Shown piece by piece: positions 13,546-18,564 of a stretch of 18,564 nucleotides of DNA (its first letter is position 1; every line of letters begins with the position of its first letter). Source of the stretch: Deltaproteobacteria bacterium (lineage in GTDB: Bacteria > Desulfobacterota > Desulfuromonadia > Geobacterales > Geobacteraceae); the NCBI GenBank assembly GCA_021810985.1, contig JAJZQA010000008.1, forward strand, positions 1-18,564. Reading direction: 5' to 3'. The position numbers and the translations under genes are program-made. The notes beneath the pieces are model-generated. The model did no database searches, was not told the origin of the DNA, and was given only the letters and a program-made list of their open reading frames with translations.

Positions 13546-16095
13546 ATGAGCAAACAAACCCGTGTCAGCCACCCCATATACAATCTTCTACCCACGGAAA
13601 TAGAGGGGTTCGATATCCTTGCCGAGCTGGCACTGGATATGCGCTGGTCGTGGAATCACGCCACCGACGAAGTGTGGCGGCAGCTTGATCTCGCGCTATG
13701 GGAAATCACGCACAATCCCTGGGTTGTCCTGCAGACGGTCTCGCGTGACCAGATCGAGCGCCTGCTGGCAGATTCCGTTTTTCGGAAAAACGTCGATGAC
13801 CTGGTTCAGACCAGGCGGCAAGCGGTGAAAGCGCCCGCGTGGTTTCAGCAGAATCATCCGCAGGCTCCCTTGACCTGCGTCGCGTATTTCAGCATGGAGT
13901 TTATGTTGAGCGAAGCTTTGCCAATCTACTCGGGCGGGCTTGGCAATGTAGCCGGCGATCAGCTCAAAGCGGCCAGCGACCTGGGCGTGCCTGTAGTCGG
14001 CGTGGGAGTGCTGTACCAGCAAGGCTATTTTCGCCAGGTGATCGACAAGGACGGAGCGCAACAGGCGCTCTTTCCGTATAACGACCCCGGACAGTTGCCT
14101 GTCACGCCTGTGCGCCAGAAAAACGGCGAGTGGCTGCGGCTTCAGATCGCTTTACCCGGTTACTCGGTCTGGCTGCGCGCCTGGCAGGTCCAGGTCGGCA
14201 GAGTGAAGCTTTACCTGCTTGACAGCAATGACGCGGCGAACTTCCCCGCACATCGAGGGATTACCAGCGAACTGTATGGCGGCGGGCCGGAGCTGCGCCT
14301 CGCGCAGGAAATGCTCCTCGGGATCGGCGGATGGCGATTGCTTGGTGCGCTTGGCATCCAGCCGGAAGTCTGTCATCTGAATGAAGGGCATGCGGCCTTT
14401 GCCGTGTTGGAACGCGCCCGCAGCTTCATGCAAGAGACCGCCCAGCCCTTCGAAGTCGCACTTGCCGTAACTCGAGCGGGGAACCTCTTCACCACACACA
14501 CGGCAGTGACTGCCGGCTTCGACCGTTTTGCTCCGGCCCTCATCGAGCACTACCTCGGCGGTTATGCCGAACAGAAGCTCGGCATAACACTGCATGATTT
14601 ACTGGCCTTGGGCCGTAAGGACCCGAACGACTCGTCGGAGAGTTTCAACATGGCATATCTGGCGGTCAGAGGAAGCGGGGCGGTCAATGGGGTGAGCCGC
14701 TTGCACGGGAAGGTGAGCCGGCAAATCTTTTGGCCTCTCTTTCCGCACTGGCCGCAGGACGAAATCCCGGTCGGACATGTGACCAACGGAGTTCACATGC
14801 CGAGCTGGGACTCGGCAGAATCTGACGATCTGTGGACTCAAGCCTGTGGAAAAGACCGCTGGCAGGGGACGGTTGAAACCTTAGAGAAGGACATTCATTG
14901 CATTTCCGACGCCGGCCTTTGGCAATTTCGCATCGCCGCAAGAAAGTCTCTTGTTGAATACGCCCGCGATCGGTTGTCCAGGCAACTTACCGTCTCCGGC
15001 AGGCCGCCCGAGGAGGTTGACGGGGCGAAGCATCTATTCGATCCCAACACGTTGACACTGGGCTTTGCGCGGCGCTTTGCGACCTACAAGAGGCCGAACC
15101 TGCTCCTGCACAACCCGGAGCGGTTGTTTGATCTATTAACCAATCCCGAGCGCCCGGTGCAGCTCATCATCGCCGGAAAGGCCCATCCGGCAGACCAGGC
15201 GGGGCAGGCGTTGATCCATGAATGGATAAATTTCATCCGCCGGCCCGAGGTCCGCCCCCATGTGATCTTCCTCAGTGACTACGACATGCTCCTGACCGAG
15301 CATCTGGTGCAAGGGGTCGACGTCTGGATCAACACGCCACGGCGGCCCTGGGAGGCTTGTGGAACGAGCGGCATGAAGGTGCTCGTAAATGGAGGTATCA
15401 ATTTCTCGGAATTGGACGGCTGGTGGGCGGAAGCATACTCGCCGGAAGTGGGCTGGGCGGTGGGGGACGGCCTGGAGCATGGGGACGATCAGGCGTGGGA
15501 CGCTGTCGAAGCCGACACGCTTTACGACCTGCTGGAGCGGGAGGTGATCCCGGAGTTCTATACCCGCGACGATAAGGGAATTCCCACCGCCTGGGTCGCG
15601 CGAATGCGGGAAAGCATGGCGCGTTTGACGCCGCGCTTCTCCGCCAACCGCGCTGTACAGGAATACACAGAGCAACACTACCTCCCCGCCGCGTCAGCCT
15701 ATCGGGAACGTTCTGCCGATAAAGGCTCAGCGGGCAGGCAGATAGTTACCTGGCAAGAAAATCTGGAGCAGAAATGGGCCGGGCTGCGCTTCGGAGGCTT
15801 ACGGATCGAAACCAATGCGGACAACCACGTCTTTGAAGTCGAAATTTTTCTCAACAATCTCGCCCCGGATGAGGTGCGGGTTGAGCTTTATGCGGACGGA
15901 ATAAGCGACGGCGATCCTGTACGTGAGGAAATGAAGTGCGCGAAAACGCTGCCTGACACATCCCCCGGTTGCGTCTATCACGCAAGGGTACCCGCTACAC
16001 GTCCGGCGGGAGACTACACGGCGCGGGTGATACCTCAGCGCTCCGGGGTGGCGGTTCCGTTGGAATCCGCTCAAATCCTGTGGCAACGATGGTGA
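13546..16095 (+). CDS. glgP: Alpha-glucan (glycogen) phosphorylase
   Basis: This PLP-dependent GT35 enzyme releases glucose-1-phosphate from glycogen or maltodextrin; 849 residues in the cytoplasm. It is of the short bacterial/archaeal alpha-glucan phosphorylase type: an N-terminal region of the DUF3417 type (LALDMRWSWNHATDEVWRQL), then YFSMEFMLSEALPIYSGGLG, LNEGHAAFAVLERAR, TTHTAVTAGFDRF and VTNGVHMPSW. RFATYKRPNLLLHN follows, then the PLP site EACGTSGMK with Lys611. The C-terminal beta domain ends ILWQRW. All these motifs are intact. The ATG at 13546 has AAAGGA about 8 nt upstream; an in-frame ATG at 13510 would add 12 residues from the pgm remnant. Its product, glucose-1-phosphate, would normally pass to phosphoglucomutase, whose local gene is destroyed, so another copy must exist elsewhere if the pathway runs. 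Confidence 0.95.
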   Translation: MSKQTRVSHPIYNLLPTEIEGFDILAELALDMRWSWNHATDEVWRQLDLALWEITHNPWVVLQTVSRDQIERLLADSVFRKNVDDLVQTRRQAVKAPAWFQQNHPQAPLTCVAYFSMEFMLSEALPIYSGGLGNVAGDQLKAASDLGVPVVGVGVLYQQGYFRQVIDKDGAQQALFPYNDPGQLPVTPVRQKNGEWLRLQIALPGYSVWLRAWQVQVGRVKLYLLDSNDAANFPAHRGITSELYGGGPELRLAQEMLLGIGGWRLLGALGIQPEVCHLNEGHAAFAVLERARSFMQETAQPFEVALAVTRAGNLFTTHTAVTAGFDRFAPALIEHYLGGYAEQKLGITLHDLLALGRKDPNDSSESFNMAYLAVRGSGAVNGVSRLHGKVSRQIFWPLFPHWPQDEIPVGHVTNGVHMPSWDSAESDDLWTQACGKDRWQGTVETLEKDIHCISDAGLWQFRIAARKSLVEYARDRLSRQLTVSGRPPEEVDGAKHLFDPNTLTLGFARRFATYKRPNLLLHNPERLFDLLTNPERPVQLIIAGKAHPADQAGQALIHEWINFIRRPEVRPHVIFLSDYDMLLTEHLVQGVDVWINTPRRPWEACGTSGMKVLVNGGINFSELDGWWAEAYSPEVGWAVGDGLEHGDDQAWDAVEADTLYDLLEREVIPEFYTRDDKGIPTAWVARMRESMARLTPRFSANRAVQEYTEQHYLPAASAYRERSADKGSAGRQIVTWQENLEQKWAGLRFGGLRIETNADNHVFEVEIFLNNLAPDEVRVELYADGISDGDPVREEMKCAKTLPDTSPGCVYHARVPATRPAGDYTARVIPQRSGVAVPLESAQILWQRW

Positions 16096-16097
16096 AA

Positions 16098-16148
16098 GGA
16101 CCTGAAAACGAACCACAGGATTATATCCCGGAGACGTCTTCAGGTTCC
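16098..16148. repeat. Imperfect inverted repeat between glgP and the slipin gene
   Basis: CCTGAA (16101-16106) pairs with TTCAGG (16139-16144); flanking GGA/TCC extends the stem with a one-base bulge. The loop is long (32 nt) and no U-run follows. It occupies most of the 74-bp gap and could be a weak terminator or a processing site. Confidence 0.25.
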
Positions 16149-16169
16149 TAAACCAGGGAGGTAATCGAA

Positions 16170-17087
16170 ATGAGAAAAAGCAACTCTTTTGCAGCGTTGA
16201 TCTTCATCGTGATTGTCGTCATTGGCGGAGCACTGGCATTTGCCATGAATAGAGCCAACATGGAAAACGTGTGGTTTGGAGTCATTGTCTTTTTTATCGC
16301 CATCGTTGTTTCTGCCTCCATCAGGGTTGCGGATGAGTGGGAAAGGGTTGTGATATTGCGGTTAGGCAAGTTCGGCTCCCTTAAGGGACCGGGAATATTT
16401 TTTATTATCCCGATCATCAACACGATCCCTTACTGGATTGACACCCGCGTGATCACCGCTTCTTTCAAGGCAGAAAAGACTCTTACCAAAGATACGGTGC
16501 CGGTGGATGTAGACGCAGTGCTATTTTGGAAAGTTGTGGATCCCAAAAAGGCAGCCCTGGATGTAGCCGACTATCAGAGCGCTATAAATTGGGCCTCCCA
16601 AACGGCTCTGCGCGATGTCATCGGCAAGACCATGCTTTCGGACATGCTGGAAGGCAGGGACAAGATCAGTAACGAACTGCAGAAGATCATCGATGAGCGC
16701 ACCGAGCCATGGGGCATTAATGTTATTTCGGTGGAAGTTAAGGACGTACTTATTCCCCCGGCCTTGGAGGATGCGATGTCGATGCAGGCCCAAGCTGAAA
16801 GAGAACGTCAGGCGCGGGTGATTCTGGGAGATTCGGAGCGACAGGTGGCGGAAAAGTTTGAAGAAGCTGCCAGGACCTATACCAATAATCCTGTCGCTCT
16901 TCATTTGAGGGCCATGAACATGCTTTATGAGGGTTTGAAGGAGAACGCCACGCTCGTAATTGTACCCAGCACGGCCGTGGAAACCATGCAACTGGGGGGT
17001 ATTGCCGGGCTGACAGCCTTGACCATGGGATTAGGCCCGGAGCGCGCAAACAAGGGGAAGGAAAGCGCGATCACAGAAGAACAATGA
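16170..17087 (+). CDS. Slipin / stomatin-like SPFH (Band 7) membrane protein
   Basis: This integral membrane scaffold protein of 305 residues has two N-terminal hydrophobic segments (about 8-26 and 34-51), then the SPFH/Band 7 domain: RVADEWERVVILRLGKFGSL, GPGIFFIIPIINTI and TLTKDTVPVDVDAVLFWKV. A charged helical region AMSMQAQAERERQARVILGD leads to a C-terminal hydrophobic oligomerisation stretch. There is no partner NfeD-type protease in the window. Slipins form large oligomers in lipid microdomains and often modulate membrane proteases; FtsH is the classical client of the related HflKC complex, and an ftsH lies 13 kb away here. A link between the two is inference. GGGAGGT 7 nt before the ATG supports the start. 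It is on the same strand as glgP after a 74-bp gap. Confidence 0.93.
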   Translation: MRKSNSFAALIFIVIVVIGGALAFAMNRANMENVWFGVIVFFIAIVVSASIRVADEWERVVILRLGKFGSLKGPGIFFIIPIINTIPYWIDTRVITASFKAEKTLTKDTVPVDVDAVLFWKVVDPKKAALDVADYQSAINWASQTALRDVIGKTMLSDMLEGRDKISNELQKIIDERTEPWGINVISVEVKDVLIPPALEDAMSMQAQAERERQARVILGDSERQVAEKFEEAARTYTNNPVALHLRAMNMLYEGLKENATLVIVPSTAVETMQLGGIAGLTALTMGLGPERANKGKESAITEEQ

Positions 17088-17240
17088 CTTCAAGGAACGA
17101 TTGGTGTTGTTGAGACTCGATATCACCTTGCCGTGTCCGGTAACCAGCGGGGGCGGCCAGCGATTACGTCGCCAGATTTATACGGGCGCGAGTCATACGG
17201 CGCCTCGACAGCGTTGATCCGATCGACGAAAGAAAAGAAG

Positions 17241-17434
17241 ATGAAGAAAGCGAATACAATCACCTGCGTGTTTCTGGATATAGGCGGTGTCCTGCTCGCC
17301 GACGGGTGGGACCATCATGCCCGCAAACCGGCGGCGACTAACTTCAGGCTGGAGTTTGCCGAGATGGAGGATCGGCATCACCTGAACTTCTATATCTGTT
17401 AGGAGAAAAAGCTCACGCTGGAAGAATATTTTAA
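17241..17434 (+). pseudogene. HAD-family hydrolase remnant
   Basis: The frame opens MKKANTITCVFLDIGGVLL, the first HAD motif with nucleophile Asp in LDIGGVL. It continues with RKPAATNFRLEFAEMEDRHH and LNF, matching HAD-IA-like hydrolases. At 17400-17402 a TAG replaces what is usually Glu. The same frame then resumes recognisable sequence, EKKLTLEEYF, to about 17434, after which similarity stops. The cap domain and motifs II-IV are missing, so the product would be inactive. The upstream ribosome site is weak (A/G-rich only). It follows the slipin gene by about 150 bp on the same strand. Confidence 0.7.
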
Positions 17435-18011
17435 AAAACAAGGCTCCGCCCGGGATAAGGGATTACCGGTCAGGTCATTGTCTCCGACAAGCGTCGTCTG
17501 TTGTCGATTGTCCGGGAAGAATCCTGGTACTTGCAGGCGATGCGAATCGAATGGGGGCGCCTGAGGGATGCAATCCGCCCCCAAAGCTTGGCTATCTGAC
17601 TCTCCAGGTCCACTAAGTACAAGCCACCTGTACCCCCCGTAGAAACTGCCTTCCGAAAGCTGAGTATCGTAGACCGATGCAATAGTCGTTGAATGGATCG
17701 CAAATGAAGTGAGCCCGAAGCACCTGATAGAATCACCTAGATTTGCGCCCGATCTTGTCTCTTAGGCCATGCTTCATGAAAACCTCGCAGGCAGCGATGT
17801 TGTCTGTGAGGTTGATCGTACGAAGGTTTCTCTCACAGAACTCCATCCATCTTATATCGCCGGGACGAAGCAATCGGTCCCCGCCGATGGTCGAGCGAAA
17901 TAATCGCAGGCGGCACGCATTTTTTGGATAAAAAAATTCTCGGGAACCGTACACAGGGATCACGGCGATAACAAATTTCGCCGGTACAGAGCCGAGAAGG
18001 AGAGAGAACTG
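17435..18011. other. Unassigned region between HAD remnant and cas6
   Basis: About 575 bp with no gene I can support. On the plus strand 17462-17599 is open for 45 codons and reads protein-like (VIVSDKRRLLSIVREE), but it has no start and follows a stop at once. On the minus strand 17733 to about 17960 reads as a possible C-terminal fragment (GDIRWMEFCERNLRTINL) whose upward continuation lies antisense to cas6. Neither fits a family I know. No direct repeats of CRISPR type were seen. Confidence 0.4.
17939..17996. repeat. Nested inverted repeat immediately upstream of cas6
   Basis: Three short arms pair in order: CTCGG with CCGAG (outer), GTAC with GTAC (middle) and CGGCGA (17963-17968) with TCGCCG (17978-17983) around a 9-nt loop. 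The structure ends just before the AAGGAG ribosome site of cas6. It could regulate translation of the cas operon or be the remains of an older element; it is not a CRISPR array. Confidence 0.35.
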
Positions 18012-18564
18012 ATGAAGATGATGGATGCCAAGGTGGATTTGGGATTCAAAGTTACGGGGACGGAGCTTCCGGTCGACCACGGCTTCGCCCTGTACGGGGC
18101 GTTGAGCCGTGTGCTGCCGTTTTTCCACGAAGAGGGCAATCTTGGTCTCAAGTTCATTCGGGGCCGCTACGTCGGCAGAGGAATGCTTGACATCTCCCCT
18201 CGATCCGAACTCGTTTTGCGTGTCCCGGCCTACCGGATCGGCGCGTTTCTGGACCTCGCCGGAAAGAGCCTCGATGTTCACGGCCACAGACTTTCCGTCG
18301 GTGCCCCGATCACACGTTGCCTCGTCCCTGCCGCCGTTCTCCATTCCCCGCTGGTTACCACAAGAAACGGCCATGATCGGGTGCGTTTCGATGCCGAATT
18401 AAGCCGTCAGATGGAACAGATGGGCGTTCGCGGCAAGCTCTCTATCGGCCGCCGCCGCACATTCACCATTCATGGCAAGCAGGTGGTCGGATACGAAGCT
18501 CTTATCTCGGAGCTTACAGCGGAAGAATCCATTTCTCTTCTGGAGCGGGGCCTCGGAGGGCGAA
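18012..18564 (+). CDS. cas6: CRISPR-associated endoribonuclease Cas6, MYXAN type (Cmx6), 5' part
   Basis: Cas6 cuts precursor CRISPR RNA in the repeat. 184 codons are visible and the 3' end is outside the window. The sequence follows the MYXAN-subtype Cas6 pattern: VDLGFKVTGTELPVDHGFAL, YGALSRVLPFFHE, IRGRYVGRG, LVLRVPAYRIGAFLDLAGKS, SPLVTTRN, then GRRRTFTIHGKQVVGYE and ESISLLERGLGGR, the glycine-rich end of a RAMP fold, after which the family normally continues only briefly. AAGGAG lies 9-10 nt before the ATG at 18012; ATG codons at 18018 and 18021 are alternatives. His in PVDHGFAL is the conserved early His. It is likely the first gene of a type I cas operon running rightward. Assigned by remembered family pattern; no search was possible. 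Confidence 0.82.
   Translation, partial: MKMMDAKVDLGFKVTGTELPVDHGFALYGALSRVLPFFHEEGNLGLKFIRGRYVGRGMLDISPRSELVLRVPAYRIGAFLDLAGKSLDVHGHRLSVGAPITRCLVPAAVLHSPLVTTRNGHDRVRFDAELSRQMEQMGVRGKLSIGRRRTFTIHGKQVVGYEALISELTAEESISLLERGLGGR

Noticed and set aside
17733..18374. 213-codon open frame on the minus strand
   Set aside because: Its first half is antisense to cas6, which matches a known family. Only the last ~75 codons lie outside cas6, and these I could not identify.
1..18564. tRNA, rRNA, insertion sequences or transposase genes
   Set aside because: None was recognised by eye on either strand; a covariance-model scan was not possible.

Overview
The window looks like a chromosomal segment from a deltaproteobacterium-like anaerobe (Desulfobacterota, Syntrophobacter/Desulfomonile type). 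This placement is inferred from gene style: FIS-type sigma-54 response regulators, PAS histidine kinases, a B12-binding radical SAM protein, an AAA ATPase beside FtsH, slipin, and a MYXAN-type Cas6. No rRNA or other taxonomic marker is present.

Left part (1-5072, minus strand). A stress or proteostasis unit reads leftward: an unfamiliar AAA+ ATPase, an FtsH membrane protease whose pore-loop aromatic is replaced by Ile, and a GAF histidine kinase that runs off the window edge. Upstream lies a 106-residue hypothetical gene with a well-formed sigma-54 type promoter.

Centre (5073-11106, plus strand). A PAS histidine kinase overlaps a NtrC-family regulator (receiver-PAS-AAA+-FIS HTH). After a gap come a stand-alone receiver protein and a B12/radical SAM enzyme. 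The kinase-regulator pair is bracketed by arrays of the same inverted repeat, GTGTTGC-N2-GCAACAC, sharing an identical 14-bp core. Each array lies about 107-109 bp from a sigma-54-like element pointing away from the pair: one toward the 106-residue gene, one toward the receiver/radical SAM genes. The simplest reading is a self-contained sigma-54 regulon whose enhancer sites flank its own regulator. This is the most interesting signal in the window.

Right part (11107-17600, plus strand). A small coiled-coil protein, a universal stress protein, an intact alpha-glucan phosphorylase and an intact slipin alternate with broken genes: a YflT-like fragment, a transaldolase with deletion, frameshifts and a nonsense codon, the first ~40 codons of a phosphoglucomutase, and a HAD hydrolase cut by a TAG. 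It looks like an eroding sugar-phosphate/stress island in which glgP and the slipin remain intact.

Right edge (17600-18564). About 400 bp of unassigned sequence is followed by the 5' part of a MYXAN-type cas6. A type I CRISPR-Cas locus probably continues beyond the window; no CRISPR array is visible inside it.
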